From positions 23,089 through 87,088 of the forward strand of contig JAGBGE010000022.1 in the NCBI GenBank assembly GCA_017936125.1: a stretch of DNA of 64,000 nt. The letters are read 5' to 3'. The stretch comes from Clostridia bacterium (GTDB taxonomy: Bacteria > Bacillota_A > Clostridia > Oscillospirales > CAG-272). Positions 33,693 to 42,639 of the stretch are shown here, in pieces. Both the position numbers and the translations under genes were made by a program. The notes beneath the pieces were generated by a model. It ran no database searches and had not been told where the DNA came from. It saw only the letters and a program-made list of their open reading frames with translations. Positions within the stretch are counted from its first letter, which is position 1, and every line of letters begins with the position of its first letter.

Positions 33693-34772
33693 ATGAAAAT
33701 GACGTTTCGTTGGTACGGCGAGGGCAACGACCGTATCAAGCTGTCTGACATCAAGCAGATTCCCGGTGTAGAGGGCATTGTCTGGGCGCTTCACGACAAG
33801 ATGCCCGGCGAGATCTGGAGCGTGGAGGAGATCGCTAAGGTTAAGGAGCAGTGCGACAAGTACGGCTTCAACATTGACGTTGTAGAATCGGTAAACGTTC
33901 ACGACGATATCAAGATTGGCCTTCCCTCGAGAGATCAGTATATCGAGAATTACAAGCAGACTATCCGCAATCTTTCCAAATTCGGCGTTAAGGTTATTTG
34001 CTATAACTTTATGCCTATCTTCGACTGGACGAGAAGCAACCTCTTCCACGAGGTTGGCGACGGCTCGACCGCGCTCTTCTATGAGAAGAATATGATCCAG
34101 GACGATTACAACGCTATGGCGAAGTACATCCTCGATTTCACCGAAAAGTACAATATGTCCTTCCCCGGCTGGGAGCCTGAGAGAATGGCGAAGCTAGACG
34201 ATCTCTTCAAGGCTTACGCAGGCGTTGACCACGAGAAGCTCTGGGCAAACCTCAAGTACTTCCTCGAGGCAATTATGCCCACCTGCCGTGAGTGCGACAT
34301 CAAAATGGCTATCCATATGGACGATCCGCCCTGGGATATCTTCGGTCTGCCCCGTCTGCTCGTAGACGAGCCCAGCATCGAGAGATTTCTCACTATGGTT
34401 GACGATCCCTACAACTGCCTTACTCTCTGCTCGGGCAGCCTTAACGCTAACCCCGACAACAACGTTGCGGATATCGTAAGAAAGCACTGTGACAGAATTG
34501 CCTTTGCGCACATCAGAAACGTAAAGCACTTCGAGAACGGCGACTTCTCCGAGGCGAGCCACAGAGATTGCGACGGTGATACAGGCATTCTTGATATTCT
34601 CAAGGCTTACCACGACTGCGGCTATAAGGGATATATCCGTCCCGACCACGGCAGACATCTCTGGGACGAGGGTCCCGGCAACGTGCGTCCCGGCTACGGT
34701 CTTTACGACCGCGCGCTCGGCATAATGTATATGCTCGGCGTATGGGATATGCTCGACAAAATCAATAAGTAA
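33693..34772 (+). CDS. uxuA: Mannonate dehydratase
   Basis: A 359-residue TIM-barrel enzyme that dehydrates D-mannonate to 2-keto-3-deoxy-gluconate in hexuronate catabolism. Recognisable UxuA segments: MTFRWYGEGNDRI at the N-terminus, VVESVNVHDDIKIG, KVICYNFMPIFDWTRS, IHMDDPPWDIFGLPR (metal ligands), LTLCSGSL, FAHIRNVK and the C-terminal RPDHGRHLWDE. It starts 23 bases after the GH2 stop with AGGAG and is probably cotranscribed with it and the SDR gene. Confidence 0.95.
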   Translation: MKMTFRWYGEGNDRIKLSDIKQIPGVEGIVWALHDKMPGEIWSVEEIAKVKEQCDKYGFNIDVVESVNVHDDIKIGLPSRDQYIENYKQTIRNLSKFGVKVICYNFMPIFDWTRSNLFHEVGDGSTALFYEKNMIQDDYNAMAKYILDFTEKYNMSFPGWEPERMAKLDDLFKAYAGVDHEKLWANLKYFLEAIMPTCRECDIKMAIHMDDPPWDIFGLPRLLVDEPSIERFLTMVDDPYNCLTLCSGSLNANPDNNVADIVRKHCDRIAFAHIRNVKHFENGDFSEASHRDCDGDTGILDILKAYHDCGYKGYIRPDHGRHLWDEGPGNVRPGYGLYDRALGIMYMLGVWDMLDKINK

Positions 34773-34793
34773 TTACTTTGGAGGCAAACTATT

Positions 34794-35639
34794 ATGATAA
34801 ATCTTCCCCTTAACGTAGATTTTTCCGGTAAGGTAGTAGTTGTTACCGGCGCGGGCGGCGTTCTCTGCGGCGATATGGCACGTGCGTACGCACAGGCCGG
34901 TGCAAAGGTTGCGGCTCTCGACCTTAACGAAGATGCTGTAAAGAAGCTCGCTGACGAGCTCACCGCCGAGGGCTTTACCTGCGTTGGCTACAAGGCTAAC
35001 GTGCTTGACCCCGAGGCTCTTGAGGAGGTACACAAGGCTGTTCTTCGTGACCTCGGTCCCTGCGATATTCTCGTCAACGGCGCAGGCGGTAACAATCCCC
35101 GCGCGACCACAGACAACGAGTATCAACACGAGGCTAAAGAGGGAGGCAAGTCCTTCTTCGAGCTTGACCCTAATGGCGTTGACTTTGTATTCAAGCTCAA
35201 TTTCCAGGGTACTCTTCTCCCCACCCAGACCTTCGCTAAGGATATGGTTGAGCGCAAGTGCGGTAATATTCTCAACATTTCCTCTATGAACGCATACATT
35301 CCTCTCACGAAGATTCCCGCATACTCTGCTGCCAAGGCAGGTATCTCGAACTTCACTCAGTGGCTTGCAACTCACTTTGCAGGAACGGGCATTCGCTGCA
35401 ACGCTATTGCTCCCGGCTTCCTCGTTTCCAACCAGAACCGCGCGCTTCTCTTCAACGAGGACGGCACTCCCACGGCTCGCTCCGCGAAGATTCTGAACGG
35501 CACTCCTATGGGCCGATTCGTTGACTCCGAGGAGCTGCTTGGCGGTCTATTCTTCCTCACCGACGACAAGGCTGCATCTGCTATCACAGGCGTGGTGCTT
35601 CCTATCGACTGCGGCTTTGCTGCATATTCGGGAGTATAA
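34794..35639 (+). CDS. SDR-family D-mannonate oxidoreductase (fructuronate reductase)
   Basis: A 281-residue short-chain dehydrogenase. Cofactor fold TGAGGVLCG, NNAG-equivalent NGAGGNNPR, catalytic Ser (ISSMNAY), and YSAAKAG with the Tyr-Lys pair. The C-terminal part PTPIDCGF-like (VVLPIDCGFAAYSG) is usual for SDRs. Next to mannonate dehydratase this is the Firmicutes type of UxuB, interconverting D-fructuronate and D-mannonate with NADH; that specific role follows from the operon context. GGAGG ribosome site, and a terminator follows at 35651. Confidence 0.88.
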   Translation: MINLPLNVDFSGKVVVVTGAGGVLCGDMARAYAQAGAKVAALDLNEDAVKKLADELTAEGFTCVGYKANVLDPEALEEVHKAVLRDLGPCDILVNGAGGNNPRATTDNEYQHEAKEGGKSFFELDPNGVDFVFKLNFQGTLLPTQTFAKDMVERKCGNILNISSMNAYIPLTKIPAYSAAKAGISNFTQWLATHFAGTGIRCNAIAPGFLVSNQNRALLFNEDGTPTARSAKILNGTPMGRFVDSEELLGGLFFLTDDKAASAITGVVLPIDCGFAAYSGV

Positions 35640-35650
35640 TTTTGTATTAT

Positions 35651-35697
35651 AAAAATGCTACCTCGGTGCAAATATCGGGGTAGCATTTTTATTTTTG
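35651..35697 (+). terminator. Terminator of the GH2-uxu genes
   Basis: AAAAATGCTACC pairs with GGTAGCATTTTT around a 16-base loop, followed by T-rich sequence. Confidence 0.85.
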
Positions 35698-35726
35698 TTG
35701 ACTTGCGGGACTAAATGTGCTAAAAT
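35698..35726 (+). promoter_or_regulatory. Promoter of the TIGR01906 membrane-protein gene
   Basis: TTGACT (35698-35703), 17 bases, TAAAAT (35721-35726), then AGAGGAAG before ATG 35758. It follows the preceding terminator directly. Confidence 0.7.
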
Positions 35727-35757
35727 AGTCCTATATTAATTAAGAGGAAGTAAAAAT

Positions 35758-36444
35758 ATGAAAAACAAGATTCTCACCGCCGTATTCGGCGTTGCTCTCG
35801 CAATACTTGCGCTGACCTTCTCAATAGGTCTGCCTATCTACTTCAGACCCTTCTATTATATGCAGATAGACGCTCTGGGAATTGAGGAGTACTCAGGCTT
35901 TGACAGAGAAACGATAGTCGAAGCGTTCGACGACGTTATGGATTATCTGACCATACCCGGCAACGAGTTTGGAACGGGCGAGCTTAAATACAGCGAGGAG
36001 GGAAAGTCGCATTTCGTTGATTGCAAGGGGCTTTTCGACCTCAATATAATCGCTTTTATTATCTCTCTCATTACGGTTGTAACCCTTATCGTGCTTGAGA
36101 GAAAGAAAATTTTCACTATGTGTAAGCCGTTCGGCTTTAATATTATGTTCTCAAGCGGCGCGTTTACTCTCGGCTTGTTCGCGATTATCGGCGCGCTTGC
36201 TTCTATTGATTTCTCGACGGCGTTTACCATATTCCATATGATATTCTTCCCCGGAAAGAGCAACTGGCTCTTCGATTGGAATGAGGATCAGATAATCAGA
36301 ATCTTGCCCGCAAACTTCTTTATGAACTGCGCTATTCTCATTCTCTCCTCTATCATAATCCTTACGGTCGGAATGATCGTGACAAGTGTAATTATGAAAA
36401 TGAGAGAAAAAAAGGCGGGCGAGCAGGCAAAAAAATCGAAATAA
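35758..36444 (+). CDS. TIGR01906/DUF1461 family integral membrane protein
   Basis: A 228-residue membrane protein of unknown function. It has four hydrophobic helices and the family landmarks: RPFYYMQI, a YDDVMDYL-like stretch (FDDVMDYLTIP), KGLFDLN, then FHMIFFPGKSNWLFDW and IIRILPANFF. A basic tail (KMREKKAGEQAKKSK) lies in the cytoplasm. The family occurs widely in Gram-positive bacteria; no reaction is known to me. It stands as a single gene behind its own promoter, and another promoter follows. Confidence 0.78.
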   Translation: MKNKILTAVFGVALAILALTFSIGLPIYFRPFYYMQIDALGIEEYSGFDRETIVEAFDDVMDYLTIPGNEFGTGELKYSEEGKSHFVDCKGLFDLNIIAFIISLITVVTLIVLERKKIFTMCKPFGFNIMFSSGAFTLGLFAIIGALASIDFSTAFTIFHMIFFPGKSNWLFDWNEDQIIRILPANFFMNCAILILSSIIILTVGMIVTSVIMKMREKKAGEQAKKSK

Positions 36445-36494
36445 CGAATTTGTGAACTTTTGGCAGTTAGTTTGTTAATATTAAATCTACTTGA

Positions 36495-36523
36495 TTGACA
36501 GTGCGGTATATAGGTGATATAAT
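36495..36523 (+). promoter_or_regulatory. Promoter of the zinc-ribbon membrane-protein gene
   Basis: Perfect TTGACA (36495-36500), 17 bases, perfect TATAAT (36518-36523). Confidence 0.85.
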
Positions 36524-36549
36524 TAAGAAAAAAGGAAACGGAGTACCCC

Positions 36550-36969
36550 ATGCGATTTAACAGAGGACCGTCGTGGCGTGAGCGATTCGCTCGCTTTATG
36601 GCAGGTAGATACGGTATTGACAGGCTCTATCACTTTTTGATTATAATCTGCCTTATACTCATCGTAGTTAATTTGTTTGCAAGATCAATTGTTATATCCA
36701 CTCTCGAATTTGCAGTGCTTATATATGCTACTTACCGCGTTTTGTCAAGAAATGTTTACAAAAGACAGAAGGAAAACCTCGCTTTCCTAAAATTTATAGA
36801 AAAGCCGAAGGAGTTTTTCAAGCTGGTAAAATGCAAGTTCAGGGATAGAAAAACCCGCGTTTACAAGAAATGTCCGGCATGCAAGAATAATCTGCGTCTG
36901 CCGAAGCAAAAGGGTAAGCACACGGTCGTATGCCCCTGCTGTCAGAACAGATTTGACGTGAGAATATAA
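36550..36969 (+). CDS. Small membrane protein with zinc ribbon, unknown function
   Basis: A 139-residue protein I do not recognise. A basic N-terminus is followed by one or two helices (residues about 28-62, LIIICLILIVVNLF and ISTLEFAVLIYATY), a charged linker, and a C-terminal zinc ribbon with CPAC near 112 and CPCC near 131. Such domains bind nucleic acid or protein. It has a consensus promoter, so it may be well expressed. The last 17 bases of the gene are nearly repeated just downstream (36980-36996). Confidence 0.75.
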   Translation: MRFNRGPSWRERFARFMAGRYGIDRLYHFLIIICLILIVVNLFARSIVISTLEFAVLIYATYRVLSRNVYKRQKENLAFLKFIEKPKEFFKLVKCKFRDRKTRVYKKCPACKNNLRLPKQKGKHTVVCPCCQNRFDVRI

Positions 36970-36995
36970 TCAAAAGAAATTTGACGCTAGAATAT

Positions 36996-37047
36996 AAAAA
37001 AGAGGCAAAGCACGGTATTTACACCAACGCTTTAGCCTCTTTTTTAT
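36996..37047. terminator. Bidirectional terminator between convergent genes
   Basis: AAAAGAGGC (about 36998-37006) pairs with GCCTCTTTT (37035-37043), with a second inner AAGC/GCTT pairing. A and T runs flank it on both sides, so it serves both the zinc-ribbon gene and the HEPN-like gene. Confidence 0.75.
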
Positions 37048-37076
37048 ATAGAATTTTCGTACCTTGCAGGAAATAA

Positions 37077-37502
37077 TCAAATTATACCAAAATACTTAAG
37101 CGCTACTACCGCAGCTATCGCAAGAAGAACCAAGAGAGAAATCTTGATGATATTTCCAGTTCTCTTGCTCTTGACGTATCTCTGCGTCTTGCCCTCGTAG
37201 AGAGAAATCGGATCCTTTTTTCTCGATACCGTCTTGGTAAAGCTCTGTATCCACTTGAGGTCGCCCTTCTCTATCTCGGTAATACCGTTGAGCGCTCCGT
37301 CCTCGTGAGCAAGCTTGTTTCTGAGATTCCTGTATCTTATCAGCCTGGGCAGAACCTCTTCCCTCTCGGGAATAAATCTCTCCTGCACGAGCTTGTTGAT
37401 ATACATCGAAACTCCGCCGCTCTTGATGCCAAATCTATGACAACAAGCCTTGTCAAGCTCGATGTATGCCGTGAGAAACGAAACGTTCGTCTTGTTTATC
37501 AT
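37077..37502 (-). CDS. HEPN-like protein with C-terminal membrane anchor
   Basis: A 141-residue protein. The N-terminal helical part ends in RYRNLRNKLAHEDG (residues about 57-70), which holds the RX4H motif (RNKLAH) of HEPN-type nucleases and nucleotide-binding proteins. The C-terminus is a single helix (IIKISLLVLLAIAAVVALKYF), so the domain would face the cytoplasm from the membrane. No partner nucleotidyltransferase is next to it. Function unknown; HEPN assignment rests on the motif and helical character only. Own promoter at 37546-37573. Confidence 0.7.
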   Translation of the reverse strand: MINKTNVSFLTAYIELDKACCHRFGIKSGGVSMYINKLVQERFIPEREEVLPRLIRYRNLRNKLAHEDGALNGITEIEKGDLKWIQSFTKTVSRKKDPISLYEGKTQRYVKSKRTGNIIKISLLVLLAIAAVVALKYFGII

Positions 37503-37545
37503 AAATCGGCCTCCCTTCGCATTTTTTGCATATCTTTACGATTAT

Positions 37546-37573
37546 ATTATACTACATTTTTCAGTTTTTTCAA
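37546..37573 (-). promoter_or_regulatory. Promoter of the HEPN-like gene
   Basis: Minus-strand TTGAAA (37568-37573), 16 bases, TATAAT (37546-37551). Confidence 0.55.
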
Positions 37574-37654
37574 TAGAAAAAGGTAAAATTATTAAAAATT
37601 ATTAAATATTTAATAATTTATTCAACTAAGGGAAGCAGATTTTACAACAGCCTT

Positions 37655-38128
37655 TTACGCCGCTTTTCTTTTCTCTAACATCTCCAAGGTTCTTTTCAGC
37701 CTCGGTCGGTTGTAGCGCTGTATTATTACAAACGGAAGATTTCCTATAAAATACAGAAACGACAGTATCTTGCCGCCCGACGAGCGCCATATGAAAGAGC
37801 AGCCGAAGCCAAGTATGCCGGCTATAAAATGCGACGCCTCGGCTATACAGGTTTCCTTTATTAGAATGGGAATTTTCTCGCTGCTGTCAACGCGCTTTTT
37901 CGGAATAAACGACGGAAAAAGGTCGCCAAGCAGCATACTCATATCGGGAAGCTTGGTCTTCCATCTCGCAATGCCTATCTTATTATAAATAACTCCGTTC
38001 CTCTCAAACACAAAGCTACTAAACGGAAATTTGTTTTCCATAACCCATTTTTTCGGATATAATCTGCCAACTATGAAGCAAACTATGCTTATAACAAAAA
38101 GATATAACATTGAATAAAGAAATCCCAA
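37655..38128 (-). CDS. CrtO-like glycosyl-4,4'-diaponeurosporenoate acyltransferase family protein
   Basis: A 157-residue membrane protein with helices near both ends and the family signature IGIARWKTKLPDMS and CIAEASHFIAGIL (ETC..AE..H pattern). CrtO in staphylococci acylates a carotenoid sugar, but no carotenoid genes are here, so the acceptor is another lipid or is unknown. The start is probably TTG at 38128, since GGAGG lies six bases before it. It follows the fakA-like gene by 18 bases, and acyl-phosphate made by that pathway could feed an acyltransferase; that link is inference. Confidence 0.72.
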   Translation of the reverse strand: MGFLYSMLYLFVISIVCFIVGRLYPKKWVMENKFPFSSFVFERNGVIYNKIGIARWKTKLPDMSMLLGDLFPSFIPKKRVDSSEKIPILIKETCIAEASHFIAGILGFGCSFIWRSSGGKILSFLYFIGNLPFVIIQRYNRPRLKRTLEMLEKRKAA

Positions 38129-38146
38129 TTTAATCCTCCAGGTGAA

Positions 38147-39778
38147 TTATTCGGCGATAATTATATAATCGTAAATATCCTGACCGCCGTTGACAATATA
38201 TATTTCCTTGCCTCTGTATTTTGCCTTGATATGCTTCTCTATATTCTCTGCCTCCTCGTCGGTTGCAGCAGCGCCGCATATAAGTATACATACGTCGTAT
38301 TTATTCAGTCCTATCGCATCAAGCGTCATAAGAGTAGCATCAAGACGCTCGCCACTCACTGCAAGAATATCCTTGCCGACAAAGCCGATGTAGTCGCCGG
38401 TGTGCATTTCCTCACCGCTCATACTAGCATCTCTGACGCATCTGGAAATATGAGCCGTCACCACGTCACACATAGCCTCACGAAGAAGCGACTCGACGGT
38501 ATCGGCATCACCCGACGAGGTATCGAGCATTGCAAGAGAGGCGTAGCCCTCGCCGAGAGTTTTGCTCTCTATAACTCTGACATCGGATTTCTCATACAGC
38601 TCCGCTGCCTGCCTTGCGGCAAGAATAACGTTGCCGTTGTTCGGGTAAACAAAGATAACGTCTGCGTTCACCTCGTCAAAGGCTCTGATAAAATCCTCTG
38701 CCGACGGGTTCATGCTCTGCCCACCGTCAACTATAAAGTCTGCTCCACGGTCACGGAGCATCTCTTTGAGTCCGTCACCGTTTGCCACAGCCACGACACC
38801 GAATTTTCCTCGCGGCTTCTCGGGCGCGCTCCCGTCTGTAACCGTGCTGTTGTGCTGAAGCGACATATTCTCAATTTTCACCTTCAGAAATTCACCGTAC
38901 CTCTGGCAGTAGGAGAGAACTCTGTCGGGAGTTTTAGTATGAACGTGCAGCTTGACTATACTGCCGTTTTTCACCGCGACTATCGAGTCACCCACCGTCT
39001 GAAGATAATCGGTAATGAGTGCGGTATCGAAATCCGCTATATTGGTTTTCGCATTCTGTAAACGCAGAAGAAGCTCGGTGCAGTAGCCGAACTCGAGAAC
39101 GTCGTCCGCGCCAAAGGCATCAAGATCGGGCTCGTTATTCTGAGCCACGGCTTCGCTCTCATATGAGGGCTCCTCGCCAAGAAGCGCGCGAAGCATACCG
39201 TCAATTATATAAATAAGTCCTGCTCCGCCCGAATCTACAACACCAGCCTGCTTCAGCACGGGGAGAAGCTCGGGGGTTCTTTCAAGCGAGCGCTTTGCTT
39301 CCTCTATAAACGCGCTGAGAAAATCCTCCGCGCTTTCGTATTCCTTGGACGCCGCGTATTCAGATGCCTCTCTGACTACCGTAAGTATAGTTCCCTCGGT
39401 AGGAGTCATAACCGATGCGTACGCCTGCCTTACTCCGGAAAGAAAGGCGTTTGCCATCTCCGCGGTGTTGGCATATTCAAGCCCCGAAAAGCCGTTCTTT
39501 ATTCCCTCAAAGAACTGCGAGAGGATAACGCCCGAGTTACCTCTTGCCGACATAAGCATTCCGTTTGACACGCGCTCCGCGGCAGCAGAAATGCTCGAAA
39601 GCTCGTCGGAATAAACACCGCCCATCATAGTGAAAAGCATATTATCACCCGTATCACCGTCGGGGATAGGGAAAACGTTCAGGTCGTTTATCTCTGTCTT
39701 ATGTGCTCGAAGGCTCTGCGCGCCAACGCTGACCATTCTCGAAAAGACTATTCCGTCAATATTCTGCATATCAGTCAC
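38147..39778 (-). CDS. fakA: Fatty-acid kinase catalytic subunit FakA-like (DAK2 domain)
   Basis: A 543-residue cytoplasmic kinase-like protein. The N-terminal DAK2/DhaL domain has NVFPIPDGDTGDNML and ARGNSGVILSQFF, the ATP-Mg binding segments. The middle and the C-terminal FakA domain follow (SLGEGYASLAMLD, GLNKYDVCILICG). With a DegV-family FakB it phosphorylates fatty acids for phospholipid synthesis. The frame opens at GTG 39778; ATG 39769 three codons later is the alternative, and the ribosome site is weak. The start overlaps the degV stop, fitting translational coupling. Confidence 0.9.
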   Translation of the reverse strand: MTDMQNIDGIVFSRMVSVGAQSLRAHKTEINDLNVFPIPDGDTGDNMLFTMMGGVYSDELSSISAAAERVSNGMLMSARGNSGVILSQFFEGIKNGFSGLEYANTAEMANAFLSGVRQAYASVMTPTEGTILTVVREASEYAASKEYESAEDFLSAFIEEAKRSLERTPELLPVLKQAGVVDSGGAGLIYIIDGMLRALLGEEPSYESEAVAQNNEPDLDAFGADDVLEFGYCTELLLRLQNAKTNIADFDTALITDYLQTVGDSIVAVKNGSIVKLHVHTKTPDRVLSYCQRYGEFLKVKIENMSLQHNSTVTDGSAPEKPRGKFGVVAVANGDGLKEMLRDRGADFIVDGGQSMNPSAEDFIRAFDEVNADVIFVYPNNGNVILAARQAAELYEKSDVRVIESKTLGEGYASLAMLDTSSGDADTVESLLREAMCDVVTAHISRCVRDASMSGEEMHTGDYIGFVGKDILAVSGERLDATLMTLDAIGLNKYDVCILICGAAATDEEAENIEKHIKAKYRGKEIYIVNGGQDIYDYIIIAE

Positions 39779-40664
39779 CCGTCTTGTAGGTTACCTCTTT
39801 GCCGTATCCCCATATGCCTACCGCATCAGGGCCTATCGACGCGCCGATTATCGGACCGATGTAGCCTACCTCTACTCCCTTGCAGGAGATTTTCTCTTTT
39901 ATCATTCCAACGAGCATATCTATCTCTTCCTTATCGCAGTCTGAGTGAGTGACGTATATAGTCTGGCTCTCGGAGTCCTCGATGCTCTCTGCAAGCAGGT
40001 TCACTATTTCCTCGAAGGAGCGAGCTCTTCCCTTCACCTTTTTATACGCCGTCTGCTCACCGCAGGCGTCGGAAATTATGATAGGCTTAACACCCATAAG
40101 ATTGCCGAAGAATGCCGCAGGTCCTTTGACTCTGCCAGCACGGCGCAGAGCGTCGAGCGAATGAACGGTGACGTACTGATTTACTCTGTTTCGAAGAGAG
40201 AGAATCTCGGACTCTATTTTCTCCGCATTATATCCTCTGTCACGTAATTCAGCCGCCTTTATTGCGAGCATTCCGATTCCGATACTCGCATTGAGCGAGT
40301 CAATGCAGGCAATTTTCGCGCCCTCGTATTTTTCGGCAAGTCTTTTTGCTACCAGGCTACCCGTATTTACCGAGCCGGACTGCTTAGACGAGCAGCCTAT
40401 ATAAACTATGTCATAATCATTATCAAGATATTTCATAAATACGGAGTTGAATTCACCAATGCTCACCTGAGCCGTTGTTATTCTTCTGCCGTCTCGCATA
40501 GCGTCATAAAGAGAGTGCACCTCGTCGTCACTCCAGGTGAGAAGCGCCGGTGTCTCTACTCCGTTTTCAACGGTAGACATCCTTACGTAATCTATGTCAT
40601 ATCTTACAAGCTGCTCTGCCGTGAGGTCAGCGCAGGAGTCGGTTATTATTTTAACCCTTCTCAT
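39771..40664 (-). CDS. DegV-family fatty-acid-binding protein (FakB-like)
   Basis: A 297-residue soluble protein with the DegV pattern: IITDSCADLTAEQ at the N-terminus, RITTAQVSIGEF, and VYIGCSSKQSGSVNTGSLVAKR (binding Ser region), and GPIIGASIGPDAVGIW near the C-terminus. DegV proteins bind one fatty acid and present it to FakA. It is encoded directly before fakA with overlapping stop/start. AAGGAG ribosome site. Confidence 0.9.
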   Translation of the reverse strand: MRRVKIITDSCADLTAEQLVRYDIDYVRMSTVENGVETPALLTWSDDEVHSLYDAMRDGRRITTAQVSIGEFNSVFMKYLDNDYDIVYIGCSSKQSGSVNTGSLVAKRLAEKYEGAKIACIDSLNASIGIGMLAIKAAELRDRGYNAEKIESEILSLRNRVNQYVTVHSLDALRRAGRVKGPAAFFGNLMGVKPIIISDACGEQTAYKKVKGRARSFEEIVNLLAESIEDSESQTIYVTHSDCDKEEIDMLVGMIKEKISCKGVEVGYIGPIIGASIGPDAVGIWGYGKEVTYKTGD

Positions 40665-40724
40665 ACTTTTCTCCTTATTTTCCGTTTTTTGACAAAATTA
40701 TACAACATCTTTATAAACTAAAAA

Positions 40725-40760
40725 TAAACAGACCGCCAAAGCTTTTGACAGTCTGTTTAC
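40725..40760 (-). terminator. Terminator of the two-component system genes
   Basis: AAACAGAC (40726-40733) pairs with GTCTGTTT (40751-40758), with further pairing inside. On the minus strand it is followed by TTTATTTTT. Confidence 0.75.
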
Positions 40761-40762
40761 AA

Positions 40763-41842
40763 TTATTTTTCCGCCTGAAGCTTTGGCAGAGTAACCGTGA
40801 ATGCGGTTATACCGCCCTCACTTTTGACGGATATTTTTCCCTTGTGAAGCTCGACTATTCGCTTTACTATCGCGAGTCCTATACCGTTTCCGCTTGATGC
40901 GTGCGACTCGTCTGTCTGATAGAATTTGTTATATATTTTATCCAGACTCTCGGGTGGAATATCCTCGCCCGTGTTGGAAATTCTGACGGAAAGCTCGCTG
41001 CCCATATCGGATATATCGAGTGCGACCGTACCGCATCTCGCGGTGAACTTGAGCGCGTTATCGATAAGATTTATCCATATCTCCTTGAGAAGCTCCTCGT
41101 TCGCCTCTATCTCGTATTCGTCGAAATCAAGCTGGAGATCTATATTCTTTTTCTCCCACTTTTCTTCAAAAAGAAGCACCGCGGAGCGTACCTGCTCGGA
41201 TAGATTAAAGCTTGTTACACCTGTAAGTATTGTCTGCTTTTCTATTCTTGAAAGATTAAGTATATTAGTTGCCATCGAGGACAGTCTGGACGACTCCTCC
41301 TCTATTGATTTGAGATAGATTTTTCTCTCCTCCTCGGGAAGCTCTGCGTTTGCCAGCAGCCTTGCCAAGCCTGATATTGACACTATCGGAGTTTTGAATT
41401 CGTGTGAAAAATCGTTTATAAAATCGCTGCGCAAAAGCTCGGTGTTCTCAAGCTCCGACGCCATTTTGTTAAAGCTCTCCGCTACCTCCTTGAAAGCAGG
41501 GTGAGAGGAAACTACAGTACCGAACTCCAGTCTCGCGCCAAAATCGCCCTTGGCAAGACTATTCATCTTACTGATAAGATTATTTATCGGTCGCAACGGA
41601 ATGCGTATACTGAAATATGTGAGCAGTCCACCTATCAAAAGACTGATAATCGACATAAATAGTATAACCATACCGATGCTTAATTCACCGTCGCCGCCCT
41701 CAAGAAGTCCCGTCATGGAAAGAAGATACAGTATCGGAATAGTTATCGCTATTGCAGCGACTAATATGAGGAAAACGAATATCGCAAAGGCAAAGGTCAG
41801 GGGTCTTTTACTCTTTGTTTTCTTTTTCAAATCCTTTTTCAT
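40763..41842 (-). CDS. Sensor histidine kinase
   Basis: A 359-residue kinase. Two helices (about 15-45 and 55-80) flank a very short outer loop, so it likely senses within the membrane. HAMP follows, then the phosphoacceptor His in DFSHEFKTPI (near residue 147), N box LIDNALKFT, and the G boxes NTGEDIPPE and GNGIGLAIVKRIV. It is encoded after the response regulator with a four-base overlap and should phosphorylate it. Stimulus unknown. Confidence 0.92.
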   Translation of the reverse strand: MKKDLKKKTKSKRPLTFAFAIFVFLILVAAIAITIPILYLLSMTGLLEGGDGELSIGMVILFMSIISLLIGGLLTYFSIRIPLRPINNLISKMNSLAKGDFGARLEFGTVVSSHPAFKEVAESFNKMASELENTELLRSDFINDFSHEFKTPIVSISGLARLLANAELPEEERKIYLKSIEEESSRLSSMATNILNLSRIEKQTILTGVTSFNLSEQVRSAVLLFEEKWEKKNIDLQLDFDEYEIEANEELLKEIWINLIDNALKFTARCGTVALDISDMGSELSVRISNTGEDIPPESLDKIYNKFYQTDESHASSGNGIGLAIVKRIVELHKGKISVKSEGGITAFTVTLPKLQAEK

Positions 41843-42513
41843 ACCTTTTTAACCGCCTTGTAGCCAAGTCCTCTGACAGACTCTATCTCAAATTCCGTAA
41901 AATTCTCAAATCGCTTGCGAAGTCTGCCGATATGTACGGTAACGGTTTCCCAGCCTGTTTCGCTGTCCTGCCCCCATATCTCGTCCATCAGCTGAATTCT
42001 CGTGAATATCTTACCTGGATAGGAAAGCAGCTTATAAAGAAGCAAGAATTCCTTCTGCGGAAGCTCCTGTACCTCGTCGCCTCTCGTCACAGTCAGAGAA
42101 TCGTAGTCGAGAACTACCTCGCCAAGCGTAATTTTTCGTTCGGTCGCAATTTTTGCGCGGCGAAGAAGCGCCTTGATGCGCAGCAGCATCTCCTCCTCGT
42201 CTACCGGCTTGGTCATATAATCGTCAGTGCCTACCTCAAAGGCGTGTCGCTTGTCATTTGGCAGCTGCTTTGCCGATACCATAAGTATGGGAAGATTTTC
42301 GTTATTCTCTCGTAAAACCGAGGTGAATTCATATCCGTTCATTCTCGGCATCATAACGTCAAGCACAACGAGATCTATGTATTCCCTATCCATAACCGCA
42401 AGAGCTTCCTCACCGTCCTTCGCCGTCGTAACGGTATATCCCGCCCTCTCAAGTATCGCCTTAAAATATAGTCTTGTATTTTTATCATCATCGGTCACAA
42501 GAATATGAAACAT
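41839..42513 (-). CDS. OmpR/PhoB-family response regulator
   Basis: A 224-residue two-domain regulator. The receiver has VTDDDKN acids, phosphoacceptor Asp in VVLDVMMP (about residue 53), and the Lys in TKPVD. The C-terminal winged helix is of the Trans_reg_C type with LPQKEFLLLYKLLSYPG and TVTVHIGRLRKRFE. First gene of a two-gene unit with the histidine kinase. Target genes cannot be told from the sequence. Confidence 0.93.
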   Translation of the reverse strand: MFHILVTDDDKNTRLYFKAILERAGYTVTTAKDGEEALAVMDREYIDLVVLDVMMPRMNGYEFTSVLRENNENLPILMVSAKQLPNDKRHAFEVGTDDYMTKPVDEEEMLLRIKALLRRAKIATERKITLGEVVLDYDSLTVTRGDEVQELPQKEFLLLYKLLSYPGKIFTRIQLMDEIWGQDSETGWETVTVHIGRLRKRFENFTEFEIESVRGLGYKAVKKV

Positions 42514-42603
42514 ACTTTTTCACCTCGCTTTTTTTACATTCTAGTAAATAACTATAAACTGAAAATAAACATCATGTGGATAAAATGTAATTTTTAGTTT
42601 GCA

Positions 42604-42638
42604 AAATCCGACGGATTTTACACCGTCGGATTTTTTTA
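42604..42638 (-). terminator. Terminator of the MFS-GDPD unit
   Basis: An 11-base perfect stem AAATCCGACGG / CCGTCGGATTT with an eight-base loop, directly past the GDPD stop. T-runs lie on both sides. Confidence 0.8.
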
Positions 42639-42639
42639 T

